Source: Azohydromonas aeria
GTDB lineage: Bacteria; Pseudomonadota; Gammaproteobacteria; Burkholderiales; Burkholderiaceae_C
Reading direction: 5' to 3'
DNA: 64,000 nucleotides
NCBI RefSeq assembly: GCF_009760915.1
Contig: NZ_VIDQ01000007.1
Location: forward strand, 62,001-126,000
The position numbers were made by a program, and so were the translations under genes. The stretch's first letter is position 1. Each line of letters opens with the position of its first letter. Shown here one piece after another: positions 1-7,676 of this stretch. Below the pieces are notes generated by a model that had not been told where the DNA came from, ran no database searches, and was given only the letters and a program-made list of their open reading frames with translations.

Positions 1-1
1 C

Positions 2-1393
2 CTGAGCCTGAGCCATCTGTCGCTCGCGTCGCAGGGGCTGGGCAACATGCGGTTCGCCGCCACCGGCGTGGACAGCGACGTGGTCAGCGCGAGCGTGAGC
101 GTGCAGGGCCTGAACTCGCCCGTGACGCTGTACAGGGACGTCAACGGCGACTGGTCGGCCGCCGGCGTGGACCTCTCCATGCTGTCGAGCGGCCTGCACA
201 CGGCCACGCTGACGGTGACGGACGCGGCCGGCAACGTCAGCAACAGCGTGACGAACGAGGTGGTGGTGCCGGCACCCGCCCCCGCACCCGCGCCCACGGC
301 GCCGCTGGTGGTGGACATGGTGCTCGATCAAGCCCTGGTGGGCTCCAGTGTCGTCAGCGGCGCCAGGCTGAAGGCCACGGTGGATACGGACGTCTACGTG
401 CGCATGTACAGGCAGGCGACCATCAACGTGGGCGAAACCGGCTACCCGGAGTACGAGACGGGCAGCGCGCCGCTGAGCCTGATGCAGTACGGTTCCTGGC
501 ACGACCTGGCCGCGGGCGACACGGTCGGGCTGACCTTTCACGACAATGCTTCGCTGGCCTTCGCCTACCAAGCCGCCGACGGCGAGCGCTTCCAGCCCAA
601 CGACGACGTCACCGTGGTGCCGTGGATGAGCACGTACTGGGTGGGCGAGAGCGGCACCGTGCCTGACGTCACCGTGCTGGTGGACGTGCCCGCGTCCGGC
701 ATGGAATCGATGTTCAGCAAGGCCCAGAACGACCTGCTGTTCGCGAACAACACGACCGGTGCCTACGCCGCGGCCGTGCTGGTGCAGTTCGGGCTCGACG
801 GCAACGACTCGGTGGCAGGTGCGTACAACGAGAACTGGCTCCTGGGTGGGGCGGGCGACGACACGCTGATCAGCCAGGGCCGGAACGACCACCTGTACGG
901 CAGCAGCGGCCACGACACGTTCCAGCTGTTCGGCTCGACCGGCATCATGCCGGCGGTTCCCCAGACGGATGGCGTGCTGGACAAGGTGACGCTGGCCGAC
1001 CTGGAGGAGGACGAGATGGTGCAGCTGATGGGCTTCGGGCTGAGCAGCAGCGGGCCCTCGACTCCCGTGGCCGGCACGTACTGGTCGCTGACGGGCCACG
1101 AGCTGACCGTGACCAACGAAAGCCAGGCCACGCTGGAAGCCATCACGCAGTGGTTGCAGGCCGAGTTCCACAAGGACGGCGCCGCCTCGATGGGCGGCGG
1201 GGCGCAGTGGGCGCGGTTCAACCTGAACGGCGACCACCACATCCTCGTCGAGGGCGCCGAGTACAACGGCGTGGCCATGCGCGACGACCTGCTGCTGACC
1301 TTCAGCGGCCTGGCCCAGTTGCCGCAGCACATGTGGAGCATCGGCACCAACGAGCTCTACTACAGCTCCACCAGCGGGTCCATCTCCGGCTGA
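2..1393 (+). CDS. Ig-like/RTX adhesin, C-terminal part (partial)
   Basis: The reading frame is open from base 2 to the stop at 1393, so this is the 3' end of a longer gene starting outside the window. The first visible part, about 80 residues, is a bacterial Ig-like repeat ending in a Thr/Val-rich strand (HTATLTVTDAAGN). A Pro/Ala linker follows. Near nucleotides 790-930 there are hemolysin-type nonapeptide repeats such as GGAGDDTL and DHLYGSSGHDTF, which bind calcium in RTX proteins. The last 150 or so residues lack repeats, as expected for an uncleaved type I secretion signal. A TolC-ABC-HlyD operon follows directly, so this is very probably its substrate. The family consists of large surface adhesins or biofilm proteins. 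The partner or ligand cannot be seen. Confidence 0.85.
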   Translation: MSLSHLSLASQGLGNMRFAATGVDSDVVSASVSVQGLNSPVTLYRDVNGDWSAAGVDLSMLSSGLHTATLTVTDAAGNVSNSVTNEVVVPAPAPAPAPTAPLVVDMVLDQALVGSSVVSGARLKATVDTDVYVRMYRQATINVGETGYPEYETGSAPLSLMQYGSWHDLAAGDTVGLTFHDNASLAFAYQAADGERFQPNDDVTVVPWMSTYWVGESGTVPDVTVLVDVPASGMESMFSKAQNDLLFANNTTGAYAAAVLVQFGLDGNDSVAGAYNENWLLGGAGDDTLISQGRNDHLYGSSGHDTFQLFGSTGIMPAVPQTDGVLDKVTLADLEEDEMVQLMGFGLSSSGPSTPVAGTYWSLTGHELTVTNESQATLEAITQWLQAEFHKDGAASMGGGAQWARFNLNGDHHILVEGAEYNGVAMRDDLLLTFSGLAQLPQHMWSIGTNELYYSSTSGSISG

Positions 1394-1457
1394 GCCCCGG
1401 CGCGGCGGCCGGCTCGGCCTGGCCGCGTGATGGGCGTGACGTATTAGCGTGACGTAA

Positions 1458-1499
1458 GCCGCGCCGCTGCCCACGGGCACCGGCGCGGCAATCTTTTTT
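1458..1499 (+). terminator. Rho-independent terminator after the RTX adhesin
   Basis: A perfect 9-bp stem (gccgcgccg / cggcgcggc) encloses an inner tgccc/gggca stem. It is followed by aatctttttt. It separates the adhesin transcript from the secretion operon that starts at 1556. A 10-bp direct repeat, gcgtgacgta, lies just upstream at 1434-1443 and 1447-1456; its role is unknown. Confidence 0.85.
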
Positions 1500-1555
1500 G
1501 GGGGGACGGAATCGAGAATCGCGGGCTCTTCCCGACCTTGCGAAGCCCTTTCCCG

Positions 1556-2872
1556 ATGTCCCTTGTCCCCGCCGCCTGGCGGGCGGCCTGCGCCCTGCGG
1601 CGCCGCGCCGCCCCGGCGCGCCGGTTGCCGCCGGCACTGGCACTCGCCCTGGCAACCGTTGCCTTCGCACCTTCCGCGCACGCCGCCACGCTCGACGAGC
1701 TGGTGGCCGCGGCCATGGGCAGCTATCCCAGCGTGCAGGCCGCACGCGCCAATGCCGCGGCGGCCGAGTCCGAGCTGGGCACGGCGCGCTGGGGCCGCTA
1801 CCCGTCCGTGTCGGTGGAGACCGCCTCGGCGGCCACCGCCGGCGCCATGCGTGGCCACGGCCTGGTGCGCGTGGACCAGCCGCTGTGGGCGGGCGGGCGC
1901 ATCGAGTCGGGCATCGAGCGCGCCGAGCGGCGGCTCGCGGCGGCGCAGGCCGGCGTGGAGGAGGCGCAGACCGACGTGGGCGTGCGCGCCACGCAGGCCT
2001 GGGCCGAGGCGCAGCGCCAGGCGCGGCGCGCGGCGCTGCTCGACGAGAGCCTGCGCGAGCACGAGCGCCTGGTGGAGTCGATGCGCCGGCGCGTGCAGCA
2101 GGAGGTCAGCCCGGCGTCGGACCTGCAGCTGGCCGTGGCGCGCGCGCTGCAGGTCGAGGCCGACCGGCAGCAGGCGCTGGGCGGGCTCGACGCGGCGCTG
2201 GCGCGGCTGTCGGAGCTGGCGGGCCGGCGCGTGCAGGCCGCCGAGCTGCGCGAGCTGCGCCTGGAGCCCGCGCGCGACCAGGTCGCCCCGGCCGGGCTGC
2301 TCGACGAGGCGCTGGCCTTCGACGCGCGGCTGCGCCGCCTGGGCGCGGAGGCGCAGGCCGCCGAGTCCGAAGTGGCGCTGCGCCGCGCCGCGCTGCTGCC
2401 GCAGGTCAACCTGCGCTACGAGCGCCAGCGCCACCTGCCCGAGCAGGTGTACGTGGTGCTGCAGGCCCAGACCGACGCGGGCCTGTCGCGCCTGACCGAG
2501 CGCGACGCGGCCTCGCGCCGGCGCGAGGCGGCGCAGCAGTCGCTGCAGGCCGCCGAGCGCGAGCTGCGCGACGCGCTGGGCGCGGACCTGTCGGAGAACC
2601 GCTTCGCCTTCGACCGCGTGCGCGCCGGTGCGGCCGCGGCCGACGCGGCGCAGGGCGTGACCGATTCCTTCCTGCGCCAGTTCACGGCCGGGCGGCGCAC
2701 CTGGTCGGACGTGCTCAACGCCGTGCGCGACGCCGTCGCCGCGCGGCTGGCGCTGGCCGACGCGCAGGCCTCGGCCGTGGCCTCCGGCGCGCGGCTGCGC
2801 CTGCGCAGCGGGCGCTGGCAGCCCCTGCAGAACCCCACCCCCGCGGCCGCGGCCGCCGGAGAGATGCGATGA
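1556..2872 (+). CDS. TolC-family outer membrane channel of a type I secretion system
   Basis: 438 residues, normal for TolC/LapE-type proteins. The N-terminus has Arg residues, a hydrophobic stretch (LALALATVAFAPSAHA) and a likely signal peptidase I site after AHA. The mature part is Ala/Glu/Arg-rich and helical, with the two-fold duplicated layout of outer membrane efflux proteins (early ELVAAAMGSYPSVQAARANA; later the export-tunnel type segment FLRQFTAGRRTWSDVLNAV). An upstream in-frame ATG at 1538 would add six residues; 1556 gives the better signal peptide. Its stop overlaps the next gene's ATG (ATGA), so the two are probably translationally coupled. It should form the outer membrane exit duct for the adjacent RTX protein. 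Confidence 0.88.
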   Translation: MSLVPAAWRAACALRRRAAPARRLPPALALALATVAFAPSAHAATLDELVAAAMGSYPSVQAARANAAAAESELGTARWGRYPSVSVETASAATAGAMRGHGLVRVDQPLWAGGRIESGIERAERRLAAAQAGVEEAQTDVGVRATQAWAEAQRQARRAALLDESLREHERLVESMRRRVQQEVSPASDLQLAVARALQVEADRQQALGGLDAALARLSELAGRRVQAAELRELRLEPARDQVAPAGLLDEALAFDARLRRLGAEAQAAESEVALRRAALLPQVNLRYERQRHLPEQVYVVLQAQTDAGLSRLTERDAASRRREAAQQSLQAAERELRDALGADLSENRFAFDRVRAGAAAADAAQGVTDSFLRQFTAGRRTWSDVLNAVRDAVAARLALADAQASAVASGARLRLRSGRWQPLQNPTPAAAAAGEMR

Positions 2873-5076
2873 ACCATCCTGTCCTGGCCGTCATCGGCCA
2901 GCTCGCGCGGCTGCGCGGCGTGGAGCTGGGCCCGGATTGGGCGCAGGCGGCCAGCGCCGCCACCGGCGAGGACGCCGCGCGTGCCGATGCCCGCAGCCTG
3001 GACGCCGTGTGCGCACAGCTCGACTGGCCCGCGCCGCGCCCGCTCGGCGCCGCGCCCGCGGCGCACCATTTCCCGCTGCCCGTGCACGACGCCGTGCGCG
3101 GCTGGGCCGTGGCCGAGGAGATCGCCGGCGACGGCGCCGGGCAGCGGCTGCGCGTGCGCCGCCCCGACGGCACGGCCGAGACCTGGGCGCTGGACGGGGC
3201 CGCGACGGCGCCGACCTTCTTCCTGCTGCGGCTGCCGGCGCAGCCCGGGCAGGGCACGGGCTCGCAGGCGCTGCAGGTGTTCGTGCGCGCGCTGCTGGCG
3301 CGGCGCTCGATGCTGTTCGAAGGCGTGCTGGCCACGGCGCTGCTGAGCTGCATCGGGCTGGCCGTCTCGCTCTACAGCATGCAGGTCTACGACCGCGTCA
3401 TCCCGCATGCCAGCTACAGCACGCTGTGGGTGCTGACCGCCGGCGTGGCGCTGGCGCTGCTGCTGGAGTTCGCGCTCAAGGTGGCGCGCGCCCACACCCT
3501 GGACCGCGAGGCCGCCGAGATCGACGCCGAGGTGTCGGAGCACTTCTTTGCCCGCGCCCAGGGCGTGCGGCTGGACGCGCGCCCGGCCACCGTGGGCACG
3601 CTGGCCTCGCAGCTGCGCGGCATCGACCAGGTGCGCAACGTGCTGTCCTCGGCCTCGCTGTACTTCCTGGCCGACATGCCCTTCGCGCTGCTGCTGCTGG
3701 CGGTGGTGGCGGCCATCGGCGGCGTCGTGGCGGTGGTGCCGCTGGTGGCGCTGCCGCTGGCGCTGGCCACCGGCGCGGTCTTCGCGCGCGCCATCCACGC
3801 GCGCACGCTGCAGAACCAGGCCGGGGCCAACCAGAAGAACGGGCTGCTGGTGGAGTCCATCGATGCGGCCGAAACCATCAAGGCCGTGGGCGGCCAGTGG
3901 CACCTGCTGCGGCGCTGGAACGCGCTGGTCGAGCGCGTGACGCTGTCGGACCACGACGTCAAGCGGCTGTCGGCGCTGGCGCAGGCGTCCTCGGGGCTGA
4001 TCCAGCAGCTGGCCTACGTCGCGCTGATCGCGCTGGGCAGCTACGAGGTGGCGCAGGGCCGCATGACCATGGGCGCGCTTATCGCCTGCTCCATGATCAG
4101 CGGCCGCATCACCGGCCCCGTGGCGCAGCTGCCGGCGCTGATCGTGCAGTGGTCCTACGCGCGCGCCGCGCTCAAGGGGCTGGACCAGATCCTGGCGCTG
4201 CCCTCCGACGACGACCTGGCCGGCGAGAAGCTGCGCCCGCAACAGCTGCAGGGCGACTATGCGCTCGACGGCGTGAAGTTCGGCTATCCCGGCACCCGCG
4301 ACGGGCTGGACGTGCCGCAGCTCTCGATCAGCCCCGGCGAGCGCGTGGGCATCATCGGCCCGGTGGGCTCGGGCAAGAGCACGCTGGTCAAGCTGCTGGC
4401 CGGGCTGTACGCGCCCGCGCAGGGCAGCGTGCGCCTCTCGGGCATGGACCTGGGCCAGATCGGGCGCGAGGTGGTGCGCGGCGCGGTGGCCTACCTGCCG
4501 CAGGAGTACCGGCTGGTGGCCGGCACGCTGCGCGAGAACCTGCTGCTGGGCTGCGCCGACCCGGGCGACGACGCGCTCATGGCCGCGGCCGCGGCCACCG
4601 GGCTGCAGCGGCTCATCGCCGCGCATCCCAAGGGCCTGGCGCTGCCCATCGGCGAGGGCGGGCGCGGGCTGTCGGGCGGGCAGCGCCAGCTCGTGGGCCT
4701 GACGCGGCTGCTGCTGGCGCGCCCGCGCGTGTGGCTGCTCGACGAGGCCACGGCCTCGCTCGATCCCGAATCCGAGCAGCGCGTGCTGCAGCTCGTGGGG
4801 CGTGCGCTCACGCCCGAATCCACCCTGGTCATGGTCACGCACCGGCCGCAGCTGCTGGGCCTGGTGCAGCGCGTGATCGTGATGACCGGCGGCAAGGTGC
4901 TGATGGACGGGCCGCGCGACGCGGTGCTGGCGCGGCTGGCCGAGCATGCGCGCGCCACCGCCCCGGCCGCCGCAGCAGCAGCCGCCGCCGCGAAGGCCGT
5001 CGCGCCGGCCGCGGCAGCCGTCACCGCGGCGCCGGCCGCAACCGTCCGCGCCGCGCAGGAGGCGGCCAGCGCATGA
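2869..5076 (+). CDS. Type I secretion ABC transporter, permease/ATPase fusion
   Basis: 735 residues, typical of HlyB/LapB-type exporters. Residues 1-130 form a C39-like region without a visible catalytic Cys-His pair, as in transporters of uncleaved RTX substrates. Several membrane helices follow (about 150-420, for example LLLLAVVAAIGGVVAVVPLV). The nucleotide-binding domain has Walker A GPVGSGKST near residue 497, signature LSGGQRQ near 600, Walker B WLLDEATASLD and an H-loop MVTHRP. The C-terminus carries an unusual tail of about 40 residues made almost only of Ala, Pro and Val. Its stop overlaps the hlyD-type start by ATGA. It energises export of the adjacent adhesin across the inner membrane. 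Confidence 0.93.
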   Translation: MNHPVLAVIGQLARLRGVELGPDWAQAASAATGEDAARADARSLDAVCAQLDWPAPRPLGAAPAAHHFPLPVHDAVRGWAVAEEIAGDGAGQRLRVRRPDGTAETWALDGAATAPTFFLLRLPAQPGQGTGSQALQVFVRALLARRSMLFEGVLATALLSCIGLAVSLYSMQVYDRVIPHASYSTLWVLTAGVALALLLEFALKVARAHTLDREAAEIDAEVSEHFFARAQGVRLDARPATVGTLASQLRGIDQVRNVLSSASLYFLADMPFALLLLAVVAAIGGVVAVVPLVALPLALATGAVFARAIHARTLQNQAGANQKNGLLVESIDAAETIKAVGGQWHLLRRWNALVERVTLSDHDVKRLSALAQASSGLIQQLAYVALIALGSYEVAQGRMTMGALIACSMISGRITGPVAQLPALIVQWSYARAALKGLDQILALPSDDDLAGEKLRPQQLQGDYALDGVKFGYPGTRDGLDVPQLSISPGERVGIIGPVGSGKSTLVKLLAGLYAPAQGSVRLSGMDLGQIGREVVRGAVAYLPQEYRLVAGTLRENLLLGCADPGDDALMAAAAATGLQRLIAAHPKGLALPIGEGGRGLSGGQRQLVGLTRLLLARPRVWLLDEATASLDPESEQRVLQLVGRALTPESTLVMVTHRPQLLGLVQRVIVMTGGKVLMDGPRDAVLARLAEHARATAPAAAAAAAAAKAVAPAAAAVTAAPAATVRAAQEAASA

Positions 5077-6239
5077 AGCATCTTCAACATGGGTTGCCGG
5101 GGCGCCGCGGCGCGCGCGGCGTGATCGCGCTGTCGCTGGTGACGGTGACGGGCTTCGTGGGCTGGGCGCAGTGGGCCGAGCTCGACCAGATCGCGCGCGC
5201 GGCCGGGCAGGTCATTCCCAGCGGGCGCGTGCAGGTGGTGCAGAGCGCCGACGCCGGCGTGGTGGCGGCGCTCAACGTGCGCGAGGGCGACCGCGTGCGC
5301 CGCGGCCAGCTGCTGGTGCGCCTGGACCGCGTCAAGGCCGAGTCCGCCCTCAACGAGAGCCGGGCCAAGGCCGCCGCGCTGCGCGGCGCCGTGGCGCGGC
5401 TGGAGGCCGAGGTGTTCGAGCGGCCGCTGAACTTCCCGGCCGAGGTGGCCGCCTACCCGGCCTTCGTCGCCAACCAGCGCGCGCTGCACGCGCAGCGCCG
5501 CGCGGCGCTGCACGCCGAGGTGGCGGCGCTGCAGCAGTCGCTCAAGCTCGTGCGCGAGGAGCTGGCCATGAACGAGCCGCTGCTGGCCACCGGCGACGTG
5601 AGCCGCGCCGAGGTGCTCAAGCTGCAGCGCCAGGCCGCGGAGCTGGAAGGCCAGATCACGAACCGGCGCAACAAGTACCTGCAGGACGCGCAGACGGAGC
5701 TGGCCAAGGCGCAGGAGGACCTCGCCGGCGTCGAGCAGGTGCTCACGCAGCGCCGTGACCAGCTCGGCTACACCGAGCTGACGGCGCCGGCCGACGGCAT
5801 CGTCAAGAACGTGCGCTACACCACCGTGGGCGCCGTGGTGCGCGCCGGCGACGAGGTGCTGCAGATCGTGCCCACGGGCGACGAGCTCATCGTCGAGGCC
5901 AAGGTCAGGCCCGCGGACATCGGCTTCGTCCGCGTGGGCCAGCCCGCCACCGTCAAGTTCGATGCCTACGACTACGCCGTTTACGGCGTGGCGCACGGCC
6001 AGGTGACGTACATCAGCGCCGACACGCTCACCGAGAACCAGCCCCAGCAGGAGCAGCCCTACTACCGCGTGCACGTGCGCGCCTCGGTGGCGCAGCTGCA
6101 GGCGCGGCCCGGCGAGCGCGTCGAGATCCAGCCCGGCATGACGGCCAGCGCCGAGATCCGCACCGGCCAGAGCACGGTGTGGCGCTACCTGACCAAGCCG
6201 CTGACCAAGACGCTGTCGGAGTCGATGGGCGAGCGCTGA
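5073..6239 (+). CDS. HlyD-family periplasmic adaptor of the type I secretion system
   Basis: 388 residues. One N-terminal membrane segment (VIALSLVTVTGFVGWAQWA) is followed by a biotinyl-lipoyl-like half motif (GRVQVVQSADAGVVAALNV), long Ala/Glu/Leu coiled-coil helices (about 85-230), the second lipoyl half (LGYTELTAPADGIVKNV) and a beta-barrel region ending near PGMTASAEIRTG. This is the family's full domain order. It bridges the ABC protein and TolC. The start overlaps the ABC stop (ATGA), completing a three-gene coupled operon at 1556-6239. Confidence 0.93.
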   Translation: MKHLQHGLPGRRGARGVIALSLVTVTGFVGWAQWAELDQIARAAGQVIPSGRVQVVQSADAGVVAALNVREGDRVRRGQLLVRLDRVKAESALNESRAKAAALRGAVARLEAEVFERPLNFPAEVAAYPAFVANQRALHAQRRAALHAEVAALQQSLKLVREELAMNEPLLATGDVSRAEVLKLQRQAAELEGQITNRRNKYLQDAQTELAKAQEDLAGVEQVLTQRRDQLGYTELTAPADGIVKNVRYTTVGAVVRAGDEVLQIVPTGDELIVEAKVRPADIGFVRVGQPATVKFDAYDYAVYGVAHGQVTYISADTLTENQPQQEQPYYRVHVRASVAQLQARPGERVEIQPGMTASAEIRTGQSTVWRYLTKPLTKTLSESMGER

Positions 6240-6277
6240 TCCCGGCGTCAGCCGTGCCGCCGCCGCGGTGCGCGTGG

Positions 6278-6297
6278 ATTCCGGCTTTCGCCGGAAT
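6278..6297. repeat. Dispersed palindromic repeat (REP-like)
   Basis: An 8-bp perfect stem, attccggc/gccggaat, with loop tttc sits within gtggattccggctttcgccg and its continuation gaatgacgga. This resembles the short 'ggattccggctttcgccggaatgac' dispersed repeats common between genes in Burkholderiales. It lies in the 329-bp gap 6240-6568. I see no other feature in that gap apart from the ribosome binding site CCAGGAG of the next gene. Confidence 0.6.
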
Positions 6298-6568
6298 GAC
6301 GGATCGGGATGCGAAGCGTCGTGGCTGTCGGGATGCCCTGGGTCGCAGCTTCCCCGGCCATCACCCCGCCCGCGCAGGCCTGCCGGATCGACGCATCGGC
6401 CCCGGGCGGGTACCGGAACGAGGCGCGCGGCGCGCAATCTGCACGCTGGCGGGCATTTCCTGTGTCCTGTTTCCCCTGAGCGGCATCAAGCGCCGCGGGC
6501 CGCGGCCGATAGGGCGCCACAAGACGTGCACGCCGTGCCGCGCCGCCCGACAACCAGGAGACCCGCCG

Positions 6569-7627
6569 ATGCCGTTCCTTCGCCTGCGCCGCTCCGAAGC
6601 ACCGCCTGCGCCGATGTCCGGCGCGCTGCGCCGCCGCCGGGCCTGGCTGGCCGGCGGGGTGTGGGCGCTGGCGCTGCTGGCCGGCTGCGACGCGCCGCGC
6701 CACCCGGCGGTGAGCGCCGTCACGGCCGAGCCCGCCGCGTCGCAGGCCGCGCCCCCGGCGCCGGCGCAGACGCGCGTGGCGCTGATCATGAAGACGCTGA
6801 CCAACCCGTTCTTCGTGGAGATGGAGCGCGGCGCGCGCCGCGCGCAGCAGGAGGCCGGCGTCGAGCTGCAGGTGCGCACCGCGACGCAGGAAACCTCGAT
6901 CGAGCAGCAGATCCAGCTCGTGGGCGACGCCGTGCGCGCCGGCGCGCGCGCCATCGTCATCGCCCCGGGCGACTCGGCGCGGCTGGTGCCCGCGCTCAAG
7001 AGCGCGCAGGACGCGGGCATCGCCGTGGTCAACATCGACAACCGGCTCGACGCCGAGGCCATGGCCGCCGCCGGCATGCGGCCCGTGCCCTTCGTGGGCG
7101 TGGACAACGAGCAGGGCGCCTTCGCCGCGGCGCGCCACCTGGCCGCTCGCGTGCCGGCGGGGGAGCCGGCCGAGGCGGCGATCATCGAGGGCATCCGCGG
7201 CGCCGACAACGCGCGCCAGCGGCTGCTGGGCGCCGAGCGCGGCCTGGGCACGAACCCGCGCATCCGCATCGTGGCGCGCGAGTCGGCGAACTGGAAGATC
7301 GACGAGGCCCACGCCGTGGCGGCGCGCATCTTCAAGCGCCATCCGCGGGTGTCGGTGCTGGTGTGCGCCAACGACATGATGGCCATCGGCGCGCTGAAGT
7401 ACCTGCAGGAAAGCGGCCGCGGCGACGTGTTGGTCGGCGGCTTCGACGCGCTGGCCGAGGTGCTGCCGGCCCTGCGCGCCGGGCAGCTGGCCGTGACGGT
7501 GGACCAGCAGGCCGCCGAGCAGGGCTACCTGGGCGTGAAGACGGCGCTGGCGCTGCTGGCCGGCGCCAGCGTGCCGCCGCAGCAGCTCATCGACAGCCGG
7601 CTCGTGACGGCGCGGGCGCTGCAGTGA
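6569..7627 (+). CDS. Sugar-binding-type periplasmic lipoprotein (ribose/xylose binding protein family)
   Basis: 352 residues. The start at ATG 6569 is set by a CCAGGAG ribosome binding site and by the signal sequence; the open frame extends further upstream without one. Residues 21-40 form a lipoprotein signal (RRRR, hydrophobic core, LLAGC with Cys40). The mature part is a class I periplasmic binding protein (LacI-like fold): VALIMKTLTNPFFVEMERGA, IQLVGDAVRAGARAIVIAPGD, then VLVCANDMMAIGAL and GGFDALAEVLPALRAG near the C-terminus. No permease or ATPase genes are adjacent. The next gene, 49 bp on, is a membrane GGDEF-EAL protein, so this binding protein may be a sensor subunit rather than part of a transporter (inference). 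The ligand is unknown; a sugar or autoinducer-like sugar is the family expectation. Confidence 0.85.
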   Translation: MPFLRLRRSEAPPAPMSGALRRRRAWLAGGVWALALLAGCDAPRHPAVSAVTAEPAASQAAPPAPAQTRVALIMKTLTNPFFVEMERGARRAQQEAGVELQVRTATQETSIEQQIQLVGDAVRAGARAIVIAPGDSARLVPALKSAQDAGIAVVNIDNRLDAEAMAAAGMRPVPFVGVDNEQGAFAAARHLAARVPAGEPAEAAIIEGIRGADNARQRLLGAERGLGTNPRIRIVARESANWKIDEAHAVAARIFKRHPRVSVLVCANDMMAIGALKYLQESGRGDVLVGGFDALAEVLPALRAGQLAVTVDQQAAEQGYLGVKTALALLAGASVPPQQLIDSRLVTARALQ

Positions 7628-7676
7628 AGCCGCCGCTTCCCCGCCCCGGCCGCCGCCCGCGGAGCCGCGCCAGTTG

